Assembly (NCBI GenBank): GCA_046153985.1
Contig: JBJXFD010000370.1
Span: forward strand, 1 to 16,311
Direction: 5' to 3'
From: JABWAJ01 sp046153985
GTDB lineage: Bacteria > Bacteroidota > Bacteroidia > Chitinophagales > Saprospiraceae
Length of the DNA stretch: 16,311 bases
Shown: piece after piece, positions 6,443 through 14,019 of the stretch
How positions within the stretch are numbered: position 1 is the first letter of the stretch
Layout of the letters: every line of letters starts with the position of its first letter
Position numbers and translations under genes: made by a program
Notes under the pieces: generated by a model
Databases searched by the model: none
Told to the model about the DNA's origin: nothing
The model's input: the letters and a program-made list of their open reading frames with translations, nothing else

Positions 6443-8884
6443 ATGCTTATCAACGATATCAAAATAGCGGTTCGCAACATGCGAGCGAATAAGTTTTTCA
6501 CCGTATTGAACGTAGTCGGTCTTGCACTGGGGATGTCAGCATGCTTGTCTGTCATTCTCATCATCCGCGATCAATTGAGTTACGAGAAATTCCACCCGGC
6601 TACCGAGCGCACCTACCGCGTATTGAGCCAGGCTTACACCCTCGACGAGGGTGGGCGCGGCAAATTTGCCACTACGCCCTATCCCCTGGGTGAAACGCTG
6701 CGTCGCGATTTTTCCGGGGTGGAAAATGCCGTTCGTCTGGTACGAGGGCTGAACAATCAGGATGCAACAACGAGTACCAATCTGACATTTCAACTTGACG
6801 GCTATTTCACGGAACCTTCGTTTTTCCAAGTTTTTGGCTTTCAGTTGGAATCTGGCAACCCTGCTACCGCACTGTTAGAGCCAAATAGTATTGTACTGGA
6901 TAAAAAAGCAGCGACTCGGCTTTTTGGCAACCAGGATCCAATGGGGCAGGTACTGACACTCAAAGGCTGGGGGGCGTTTCGTGTCACAGGGATTGCGCTG
7001 CCGCCGCCCGGCAAATCGCACATCGGCTTCGATTGCCTTGCATCGGTGAGTACACTCATCGCAAAGGAGCAAGCTTACTCGCCGGATGAGGCGGAGAACA
7101 AGGTTTTAGACAACTGGGGCAACCGGTATATGTCACTTAACTATGTTGTATTGCAGCCTGAAAAGACAAAAACCGACCTTGAAAATGCGTTAACGACTGC
7201 ATCTGAAAAGTACACGCAACCCGATGCAAGGGGTGAAAAATTGCATCTTTTTGCTCAAAATTTAGATAACATCACCCCTATGCCGGAAATGCTGCACAAC
7301 GAAATCGGCTTTGGAGCGCCATGGTTTTTCATCTGGGGACTTGGAGTATTTGTGGCCATACTTATCATTTTTCCTTGCCTTAATTACGCCAATCTGGCCA
7401 TTGCGCGGGCATGGGCGCGGGCCAAAGAAGTAGGTGTCCGTAAAGTCATGGGCGCAGGCAACCGCGATGTAACCCGTCTTTTTTTGGTGGAGGCCGTGTT
7501 GACTGCACTTTTTGCACTGTCCTTCGCCTGGGTGCTTCACCTCGGCATCAACCATTTCATCGAGACCAGAATCCTCTCTGAATTCAATATGCGTGGTTCG
7601 GCCCCCATTTCTTTCCATGCCGATGCGTTTAGTTGGGCAGCATTTGTGTTTTTTGGTGTGTTAGTGGGGCTATTTGCCGGATGGTTGCCCGCCCGCAGGC
7701 TGGCGAAGACGCGCCCGGCGACAGCCATGCGGGGCGAATTGAGCGAGCAACGCGGTCTGACGGCTCGTTTCGGTTGGCGCAAGCTGATGACAGTGGGGCA
7801 ATTTACGGTGTCGCTGATATTTATGATTGTGGTCGCTACGCTTTGGAGCCAGCTTCGGTTTATGGCTGTGGTTGATTATGGTTTTCAAAAGGAAAACTTA
7901 GTCACATTTGAACTCAAAGGCAACGAAGCCGCCACCCTTGCTGCCGAAATTGTTCAGGACCACCGGGTGAGCGGAGTATCGGCCGCATCCATCCTCATCG
8001 CGGGCAATAGCTTGCAAGGCGGTGAGATCCAACGGGAGCGCGGCGGTGAAAAAATACCCATCCACCAAATAGCCGCCGACCTGCAATACGTTCCAGTCAT
8101 GGGCTTGCAATTAGTGGCGGGCAGAAATTTTCCGCCCGATGCCAATCCAAAGCGGGAGCAGTACATCCTACTGAACGAAAAAGCGGTGGAGCATTTTGGC
8201 TTCGGCGCTCCCAACCAGGCTCTGGGGCAAACGCTTTGGCTCAGCGATTCTCTACCTGTGACGGTGCAAGGTGTGCTTCGCGATTTTAATTACCGCCCCC
8301 TGAAAGACCAAATTAAGCCTTTCGCGCTGCGTTTTGTACCCCAACAATCTAACATCATGCACGTGCGCTTGTACCCTGGCGACCCCGGCCCGGCACTGGC
8401 AGCGCTCGAAAGTATTTGGCGAAAAGTGGACGCGGTGCATCCCTTCGAACCCAGTTTCATGGAGGAAAAGATGCGCAATGCCTACCGTGACATCGAACTC
8501 CTGAGTGGTCTACTTGCTTTTTTTGCAACGCTGGGGCTGTCGCTGGCTTGTTTGGGACTGCTGGGCATGGTTACGTACGCCACCAGCACAAAAGTGAAAG
8601 AAATCGGCATCCGAAAAGTGTTGGGTGCGAGCGTAGCAGAGGTACTGTTGTTCCTGTCTCGCCATTTTTTACTGCTGCTGGCCATAGCCATCATGATAGC
8701 TATGCCGATAGGGTATTTATTATCCAAACAGATTTTGAGCATGTTTGCTGCCCAAGTCGCTGTTGGTTGGCTGACTTTGGGAGGTTGCACTGCATTACTC
8801 CTGGCTTTGGGGCTGTTAACTATAGGCGTACAAGCGCTTAAGGCTGCGCTTGCCAACCCTGTGAAATCTTTGAAAAATGAATAA
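6443..8884 (+). CDS. FtsX/MacB-type ABC permease, array gene 2
   Basis: This 813-residue paralogue has the same eight-helix, two-domain plan. After an amphipathic N-terminus (DIKIAVRNMRANK), TM1 spans about 20-42, followed by a periplasmic domain to about 292. TM2 to TM4 follow (about 293-315, 345-370 and 397-415), with coupling motif KEVGVRKVMGAG (328-339). TM5 (448-468) leads to a second periplasmic domain, and TM6 to TM8 carry KEIGIRKVLGAS near 719-730. It ends in the family tail ALANPVKSLKNE. It lies 161 bp after gene 1 with repeats in between and only 30 bp before gene 3, so genes 2 and 3 are surely cotranscribed. There is no Shine-Dalgarno sequence; an A-rich leader precedes the ATG. 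The periplasmic domains differ strongly from those of the neighbours, which suggests different partners or cargo. Confidence 0.93.
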   Translation: MLINDIKIAVRNMRANKFFTVLNVVGLALGMSACLSVILIIRDQLSYEKFHPATERTYRVLSQAYTLDEGGRGKFATTPYPLGETLRRDFSGVENAVRLVRGLNNQDATTSTNLTFQLDGYFTEPSFFQVFGFQLESGNPATALLEPNSIVLDKKAATRLFGNQDPMGQVLTLKGWGAFRVTGIALPPPGKSHIGFDCLASVSTLIAKEQAYSPDEAENKVLDNWGNRYMSLNYVVLQPEKTKTDLENALTTASEKYTQPDARGEKLHLFAQNLDNITPMPEMLHNEIGFGAPWFFIWGLGVFVAILIIFPCLNYANLAIARAWARAKEVGVRKVMGAGNRDVTRLFLVEAVLTALFALSFAWVLHLGINHFIETRILSEFNMRGSAPISFHADAFSWAAFVFFGVLVGLFAGWLPARRLAKTRPATAMRGELSEQRGLTARFGWRKLMTVGQFTVSLIFMIVVATLWSQLRFMAVVDYGFQKENLVTFELKGNEAATLAAEIVQDHRVSGVSAASILIAGNSLQGGEIQRERGGEKIPIHQIAADLQYVPVMGLQLVAGRNFPPDANPKREQYILLNEKAVEHFGFGAPNQALGQTLWLSDSLPVTVQGVLRDFNYRPLKDQIKPFALRFVPQQSNIMHVRLYPGDPGPALAALESIWRKVDAVHPFEPSFMEEKMRNAYRDIELLSGLLAFFATLGLSLACLGLLGMVTYATSTKVKEIGIRKVLGASVAEVLLFLSRHFLLLLAIAIMIAMPIGYLLSKQILSMFAAQVAVGWLTLGGCTALLLALGLLTIGVQALKAALANPVKSLKNE

Positions 8885-8914
8885 GCGATTAGTTTTTTAT
8901 ATAAACAAAGACAA

Positions 8915-11302
8915 ATGAATATGCTTCAAAATTATTTCATCATCGCGTTCCGAAAGCTTGCCAGACAGCGAGATTATGCGCTGCTCAATGTGCTTGGCAT
9001 GAGCCTGAGTATTGCTTGTTGTATCCTGATTTTCACCTTGATCCGGCACCACCTCAGTTTTGATACCCACCATCAAGACGTAGGGCGCATGGCGCGCATC
9101 GTGATGGACGTAAAAACTGAAAAGCTGATGCCTTTTTCCGGGGTGCCCGCGCCAATGGCAAAAACGCTGCGGGAAGAGTGTGCGTTTTTGGAAAAAGCAG
9201 CCATGCGAACGGATATTTATGAAGCCCTCATCACTGTGGTGAATGCTAATGGAGGCAAAGACAAGTACAAAGAGCAGGAAAAATTTGCCTGGGTCGAGCC
9301 GGAATACTTAGAATTGCTCAATCTGCCATTGCGAAGCGGCGATGTCCGCTCGCTGTCGGAACCGAATACGGTCATGCTTACAGCCAACCTGGCAAGCAAG
9401 TATTTCGGAAGTGCCGATCCGATTGACAAAATAGTGCGCCTCAACAACAGCATTGACCTTCGGATTGTGGGAATTCTACACGATTTGCCTGAAAACACGG
9501 ACTACAAAGACGAAATTCTGGGCTCCTGGGAAAGCCTGAAAAGCAGGCCGGAAACCGCATCGGGGCTGGACTATTGGGGCGGAGCCCGAGGGGGTAACTA
9601 CTGTTTTGTCCGCTTGCAGCAAGGATATAAACTGGCCGATTTGCAAGCATTTATGCCACAAATCAGTAAAAAACACCCACATCCTGATAATGCTGATTTT
9701 TTTCAATACAAAGCCAAAGCCCTCACTGCGTTGCACTTCGACACGGAATATGGGTTCAATGTCAACAAAAAACACCTTTGGGCGCTCGGATTCATCGGAT
9801 TGTTTTTGCTCATCACCGCTTGCGTCAATTTTATCAATATGGCGACGGCGCAGGCGCTGACCCGCATCCGGGAAGTGGGCGTGCGCAAATCACTGGGGAG
9901 CACGCGGGGGCAGTTGTTTTGGCAATTTATCCTGGAAACCGGGCTAATTGTGCTGGCATCGCTTGTTATTGGCGCTTTGCTGGCGCAACTCGCTTTGCCT
10001 TACCTGAATTCCTGGCTGGAGGAAAACCTTCGCTTTAATGCCGGATTGCTGTCAACTTTGGGTTTGTTTTTAACCGCTTTGGGCATTGTGCTGACTTTTT
10101 TGGCCGGTTTTTATCCGGGCATGATGCAGTCGGGTTTTAGCCCGATAACCGCGCTCAAGGCTACGTTCAACGCGCCAAATGCCGGCGGTTTTTCGCTTCG
10201 CAGGGTGTTGGTCGCAACACAATTTGGCATTTCTCAAACGCTTATCATTGGAGCCGCAGTGATCACGGCTCAAATGCATTACGCGCAAAAGGCCGACTGG
10301 GGGTTCAAACCAGGAGCAATTCTGACGATGGAGATACCTGACCCCGGGAACAAAATCAAGCTGCAACAACAACTGCAACAAATAGCTGGTGTACAGCACG
10401 TATCGCTGTGCTATCAGCCTCCCGCTACGCATTCCAATAACCATACGGGCGTTCGTTTCGGCAATCGTACTGCTGTTGAACCCTGGTTGGTGAACAACAA
10501 ACCCGCTGACGATCAATACCTTCAGACTTTTGGACTGCAATTGGCGGCTGGGCGCAACTTGCTCCCCGGAGATACCGTGCGGGAATTTGTGGTTAATGAA
10601 ACCTTTGTAAAAAAACTCACCCTGGCTTCGCCGGAAGACGTGTTGAATAAAAACATCACCATAGATAAAGTCACCGCGCCGATTGTGGGTGTGGTTCGGG
10701 ATTTCCATAACTGGTCGTTGCAGGAACCCATTGCCGCAATTACCTTTAGCACGTTTGCTGCCGGCTACGAAACCTGCGCGGTACAGCTCAGTCCTGGAAA
10801 TCCGGCGCCGGTATTAGAGCAAATCCGCGAAGTATGGGAGAAGAATTATCCTGACCACGCTTATGCGCACCAGTTTATGGACGAACGCATGGAAGCGTTT
10901 TTGAAAACGGAAACCATGATTTTAAATCTGGTCAACGCTTTTGCAGGCATCGCCATATTTATCGGTTGCATCGGTTTGTATGGGCTAGCATCCTATATGG
11001 TCACCCGAAAGCGTAAAGAGGTGGGCATTCGCAAAACGCTTGGCGCCAGCGTATCGGCTATTCTCTGGCTGTTTTTCAAAGAGTATACCCGTTTGATTAT
11101 CGTTGCATTTATCCTGGCGGCGCCTATCGCCCGATTGGTCATGAATGCCTGGCTGGAGGACTACGCCTATCGGATATCCGTGGGCGCCGGTATTTTTGGG
11201 GTGGCTTTGCTGGCGACGTTTTTGGTGGCGATCCTGACAGTTGGGGTGCAAAGTGCCCGGGCGGCGCTGGCGAATCCGGTGAAGAGCTTGCGAAGCCAGT
11301 AG
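8915..11302 (+). CDS. FtsX/MacB-type ABC permease, array gene 3
   Basis: This 795-residue paralogue follows gene 2 after 30 AT-rich bases and is almost certainly in the same transcript. TM1 covers about 22-44, with periplasmic domain 1 to about 285. TM2 to TM4 lie near 287-310, 336-362 and 379-402, with coupling motif REVGVRKSLGST (319-330). TM5 is at about 430-452. After periplasmic domain 2, TM6 to TM8 carry KEVGIRKTLGAS (701-712). A second ATG two codons in (8921) gives MLQNYFIIAF, closer to the start of its relatives, so the true start may be either. The tail ALANPVKSLRSQ is shared. As with the others, no nucleotide-binding domain is present, and the substrate cannot be deduced. Confidence 0.93.
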   Translation: MNMLQNYFIIAFRKLARQRDYALLNVLGMSLSIACCILIFTLIRHHLSFDTHHQDVGRMARIVMDVKTEKLMPFSGVPAPMAKTLREECAFLEKAAMRTDIYEALITVVNANGGKDKYKEQEKFAWVEPEYLELLNLPLRSGDVRSLSEPNTVMLTANLASKYFGSADPIDKIVRLNNSIDLRIVGILHDLPENTDYKDEILGSWESLKSRPETASGLDYWGGARGGNYCFVRLQQGYKLADLQAFMPQISKKHPHPDNADFFQYKAKALTALHFDTEYGFNVNKKHLWALGFIGLFLLITACVNFINMATAQALTRIREVGVRKSLGSTRGQLFWQFILETGLIVLASLVIGALLAQLALPYLNSWLEENLRFNAGLLSTLGLFLTALGIVLTFLAGFYPGMMQSGFSPITALKATFNAPNAGGFSLRRVLVATQFGISQTLIIGAAVITAQMHYAQKADWGFKPGAILTMEIPDPGNKIKLQQQLQQIAGVQHVSLCYQPPATHSNNHTGVRFGNRTAVEPWLVNNKPADDQYLQTFGLQLAAGRNLLPGDTVREFVVNETFVKKLTLASPEDVLNKNITIDKVTAPIVGVVRDFHNWSLQEPIAAITFSTFAAGYETCAVQLSPGNPAPVLEQIREVWEKNYPDHAYAHQFMDERMEAFLKTETMILNLVNAFAGIAIFIGCIGLYGLASYMVTRKRKEVGIRKTLGASVSAILWLFFKEYTRLIIVAFILAAPIARLVMNAWLEDYAYRISVGAGIFGVALLATFLVAILTVGVQSARAALANPVKSLRSQ

Positions 11303-11323
11303 GGGTGACCCTCGCGGTCGCCC
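11302..11323. repeat. GC-rich hairpin after gene 3 (copy 2)
   Basis: The segment contains the same 17-base core GACCCTCGCGGTCGCCC as the hairpin after gene 1. It pairs GACC with GGTC around CTCGC, plus outer GGG with CCC. It starts at the stop codon of gene 3. Exact recurrence in the same position supports a repeat spread with the 3' ends of the genes. Confidence 0.55.
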
Positions 11324-11351
11324 TTGAACAGCAAAAGCCACCAGCAAAAGC

Positions 11352-11380
11352 ACTAATTATTTTCAAGATCAGAAATTAGT
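11352..11380. promoter_or_regulatory. Inverted repeat just before the gene 4 start
   Basis: ACTAATT (11352-11358) and AATTAGT (11374-11380) are perfect complements around a 15-base spacer, ending six bases before the ATG at 11387. It could be an operator or an RNA hairpin limiting initiation of gene 4. Seven AT-rich pairs may also arise by chance. Confidence 0.3.
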
Positions 11381-11386
11381 TTGTTC

Positions 11387-13792
11387 ATGTATACGCATAC
11401 TTTAAAGCTTGCTTTTCGCAGCATTTTACGCAACCGCTTATATGCCGCGCTCAACCTGACTGGGCTGGCGGTAGGGATGGCCGCGACCATACTGGTTGCA
11501 CTTTGGGTGCAAAACGAACTCCGTTTTGATGGCTATCATCGCCTCTCGGACCGCCTGTGGCGCATCAAAACCGATTTAAAAATCAGTGATACCGAAACCT
11601 GGCAATGGGGCAGCACGCCCCTGAAAATAACGGAATTGTGCGCTCAAACGCCTGGCATTGGCGCTTCTGTGCAGATTATGCTCCCTTATGGCCAAAAGAC
11701 GGTGCTTCAACGCGGGGCCAATTTTTTTGAAGAGGAAAAATATGCCTACGTCGGGCCTGGCTGGTTTGAGGCGTTCGACTACGAATTTGCAGCGGGCAGC
11801 GCAGCTGGTTTTGGCGAACGCCCAAATGATGCCCTGCTCACAGAAAGCTTAGCCCGAAAAATATTCGGAGACCGCAGTGCGCTCGGTGAAATGCTGCGCA
11901 TGGACTCGAACGAGTATGTGGTCCATGCTGTGTTGCGCGACCCGCGCCCGGAATCGAGTTTCCGTCAAAACCTGCTGCTGCCGATAGACGCCTGGCTCGA
12001 TCTGGCCAACAACCGGAAAAACGACGAAAGCTGGAACAATTTCAATTACAATACCTTTATCGAGCTGCTTCCCGGGGTTGCTCCTGAAGCCGTTGGCAAG
12101 CAGCTAACCGCTCTGCTGACCACCGCCAAAAAAGACTCAAGCATCGTTCTCCACCTTGGCGCACTGACCGACCTGCACTTTGATCAAAGCATCAAAGGAG
12201 ATAATTTTGAAAAAGGGAGCCGCCGCTCTGTAGCTACTTTTGCATTGGTGGGTATCCTGATTTTGTTGATGGCGGCGATCAATTACGTCAGCCTCACGAC
12301 GGCCCGGGCCCAAATCCGCGCCCGCGAGGCAGGGGTTCGAAAATTGATCGGCGCAGGCCGGGGGCAATTATTCCGGCAGTTTTTGGGCGAGTCGGTCCTG
12401 CTGGTCACGATGGCCGGCGCGCTGGCCTTATTCCTGACATACACAGCGCTGCCCTGGTTTTCGGACCTTGCGGGTCGAACCTTTACCTTACCCTGGGAAA
12501 GTCCGCTGCCGTGGCTGCTGTTTGGCTGCACATTGGTTGGGACCATCCTTTTGGCGGGCGTTTATCCGGCGGTATTGATGGCTGGTTTCCAACCGATGCA
12601 AGCTTTGCGCGGATCGGGTTCCGGTAGTTCTAGTGGTTCCAAATCGGTTTTTCGGCAAAGTCTGGTGGTTGCCCAATTTGCCATTTCGGTCGCCTTATTG
12701 ATTTGTACCATCGTCATTGGGCAACAGCGCGCTTTCATTCAAAACAAAGAAATGGGGTATGACCGGGAGCAGGTCTTTACCTTTACTGTTGGCTGGCGAA
12801 AGGCCAATGCGCTTGGCCCCGAACGCAGTCTGCTCCTTTTTGACGCCATTGAACAGACTTTGGGTCAATCGGCAGCAATTGCCGGGGTGAGCCGTGCCAG
12901 CGAATCGCCGGTTCATATCCAGAATACCCACAGCGGCTCTGTTAAGTTTGACGGGTTGCCGGAGGGTTCAATCCCAACCGTAGCCCAATTGAGTGTAGAT
13001 GATAAATTTGCAGCCCTTTTTGATTTAAAAATTGCAGAAGGGCGCTGGTTTCAGCCAGGGAACAAGAGCGATGAAGACCATGTCATTCTCAATGAAACTG
13101 CAGCCCGAAAACTCGGCCTCCCACAACCCTGGATCGGACAACGGTTTGGTATAAACGGACGCGAAGGGCAGGTTGTCGGACTGGTGCGCGATTTTCATTT
13201 TTTGCCCATGCACGAGGCCATTCTGCCTTTAGTTATCGTAAATTCCCAGAATTGGCGGGGGTCTTTTTTTGTAAAAACACAGCCGGGCCAAAGCGCTCAG
13301 GCGCTTGCGGCAGCAGAGGCGGTTTGGCAGCAGTGGTTTCCTGAAAGCCCTTTCAAATATTCGTTTCTTGACGAAGACTTCAATCAACTATACCAGACCG
13401 AACAACGGGCAGGTTTGTTGTTCAATCTGTTTTCGGGCATCGCCATTTTTATCGCCTGTCTCGGTCTTTTTGGGCTGGCTACGTTTGTCGCGGCACAGCG
13501 CACCAAAGAAATTGGCATCCGCAAAGTGCTGGGCGCTTCAGTGTTGGGCATCACCGGCCTGCTGGCCAAAGACTACCTGAAATTGGTGGGGATCTCGATT
13601 GTAATTGCCACGCCATTGGCCTGGTACCTCATGCAACAATGGCTGGCCGATTTTGCCTACCGCATTGAATTGCAGTGGTGGATGTTTGTACTGGCTGGCG
13701 TGGTTGCCATTGCTATTGCGTTTTTGACCGTGAGTTTTCAAAGTGTGCGGGCAGCGCTGGCGAATCCGGTTAAGAGTTTGCGGAGTGAGTAG
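11387..13792 (+). CDS. FtsX/MacB-type ABC permease, array gene 4
   Basis: The ATG at 11387 (MYTHTLKLAFRSILRN) is preferred over a TTG two codons upstream because it matches the N-terminus of the paralogues, giving 801 residues. TM1 is at about 19-42 and periplasmic domain 1 runs to about 282. TM2 to TM4 lie near 283-304, 329-354 and 374-398, with coupling motif REAGVRKLIGAG (313-324, Ala replacing the usual Val). A Gly/Ser-rich linker (GSGSGSSSGS, 409-418) comes before TM5 (423-445). Periplasmic domain 2 and TM6 to TM8 follow, with KEIGIRKVLGAS (707-718). The C-terminal third resembles gene 1 much more than genes 2, 3 or 5. It follows gene 3 by 84 bp and probably ends the first transcription unit. 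Confidence 0.92.
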   Translation: MYTHTLKLAFRSILRNRLYAALNLTGLAVGMAATILVALWVQNELRFDGYHRLSDRLWRIKTDLKISDTETWQWGSTPLKITELCAQTPGIGASVQIMLPYGQKTVLQRGANFFEEEKYAYVGPGWFEAFDYEFAAGSAAGFGERPNDALLTESLARKIFGDRSALGEMLRMDSNEYVVHAVLRDPRPESSFRQNLLLPIDAWLDLANNRKNDESWNNFNYNTFIELLPGVAPEAVGKQLTALLTTAKKDSSIVLHLGALTDLHFDQSIKGDNFEKGSRRSVATFALVGILILLMAAINYVSLTTARAQIRAREAGVRKLIGAGRGQLFRQFLGESVLLVTMAGALALFLTYTALPWFSDLAGRTFTLPWESPLPWLLFGCTLVGTILLAGVYPAVLMAGFQPMQALRGSGSGSSSGSKSVFRQSLVVAQFAISVALLICTIVIGQQRAFIQNKEMGYDREQVFTFTVGWRKANALGPERSLLLFDAIEQTLGQSAAIAGVSRASESPVHIQNTHSGSVKFDGLPEGSIPTVAQLSVDDKFAALFDLKIAEGRWFQPGNKSDEDHVILNETAARKLGLPQPWIGQRFGINGREGQVVGLVRDFHFLPMHEAILPLVIVNSQNWRGSFFVKTQPGQSAQALAAAEAVWQQWFPESPFKYSFLDEDFNQLYQTEQRAGLLFNLFSGIAIFIACLGLFGLATFVAAQRTKEIGIRKVLGASVLGITGLLAKDYLKLVGISIVIATPLAWYLMQQWLADFAYRIELQWWMFVLAGVVAIAIAFLTVSFQSVRAALANPVKSLRSE

Positions 13793-13804
13793 GGTCCCGG
13801 AACA

Positions 13805-13877
13805 TGAGGCAGAGCCTCATAAATAGCAGACACGAGGCGGAACTTCGACTTCGCTCAGTTACCACTCGCGCCAGCAA
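13805..13877. repeat. Intergenic repeat, copy B (between genes 4 and 5)
   Basis: This matches copy A (6311-6406) in order and orientation. Here the initial hairpin is longer, ATGAGGC-AGA-GCCTCAT (13804-13820), a seven-pair perfect stem. It follows the stop codon of gene 4 by 12 bases and could help end the gene 1 to 4 transcript, though no U-tract follows. Confidence 0.6.
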
Positions 13878-13895
13878 CGCCAGCAACACCAGCAA
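13869..13895 (+). repeat. Three tandem 9-bp units (CGCCAGCAA)
   Basis: CGCCAGCAA occurs twice in succession (13869-13877, 13878-13886), followed by CACCAGCAA (13887-13895). The first unit is the end of intergenic repeat B. This looks like a slippage expansion just upstream of the gene 5 control region. Confidence 0.6.
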
Positions 13896-13900
13896 CAAAC

Positions 13901-13937
13901 TGTCCGTTCTTGTCACCCAATTGTCCGAAATCGAACA
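13901..13937. promoter_or_regulatory. Upstream activating sites of gene 5
   Basis: TGTCCGAAATCGAACA (13922-13937), with the preceding T, repeats exactly the 17-nt element before gene 1. A further TGTCCG half-site at 13901-13906 lies 21 bp upstream, two helical turns, though its right half (TGTCAC) is poor. The proximal site begins about 59 bp before the -24 GG, 11 bp closer than at gene 1. That is one helical turn, so the face of the helix is kept. Confidence 0.6.
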
Positions 13938-13949
13938 AAGTTTATTTTT

Positions 13950-13962
13950 TAAAAAATTGATT
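13950..13962 (-). promoter_or_regulatory. IHF/HU-like bending site before gene 5
   Basis: The minus strand reads AATCAATTTTTTA, a full match to WATCAANNNNTTR. It lies between the enhancer-like sites and the -24/-12 promoter, the same position as the near-match before gene 1. AT-rich DNA raises the chance of coincidence. Confidence 0.4.
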
Positions 13963-13979
13963 TACAGATAAATAAATCA

Positions 13980-13994
13980 TGGCATGGCGATTGT
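13980..13994 (+). promoter_or_regulatory. Sigma-54-like promoter of permease gene 5
   Basis: TGGCAT-GGCGA-TTGT has the -24 GG (13981-13982) and, ten bases on, GT (13993-13994) where consensus has GC. The -12 element is therefore imperfect. Its spacing and its context of identical enhancer-like and bending sites make it credible. The leader to the ATG at 14020 would be about 15 bases. Confidence 0.6.
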
Positions 13995-14019
13995 GGGCTT
14001 TATATAAAAAGCCTGTGCT

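Noticed and set aside
10070..10708. Minus-strand frame of 212 codons inside gene 3
   Set aside because: Same reason: antisense shadow of a well-supported gene.
11381..11387. TTG start two codons before the ATG of gene 4
   Set aside because: The ATG at 11387 aligns with the N-termini of the paralogues, and the TTG lies immediately next to the inverted repeat.
13869..13895. Tandem CGCCAGCAA units as a CRISPR or iteron array
   Set aside because: Only three 9-bp units with no spacers and no replication genes; simple slippage is enough.
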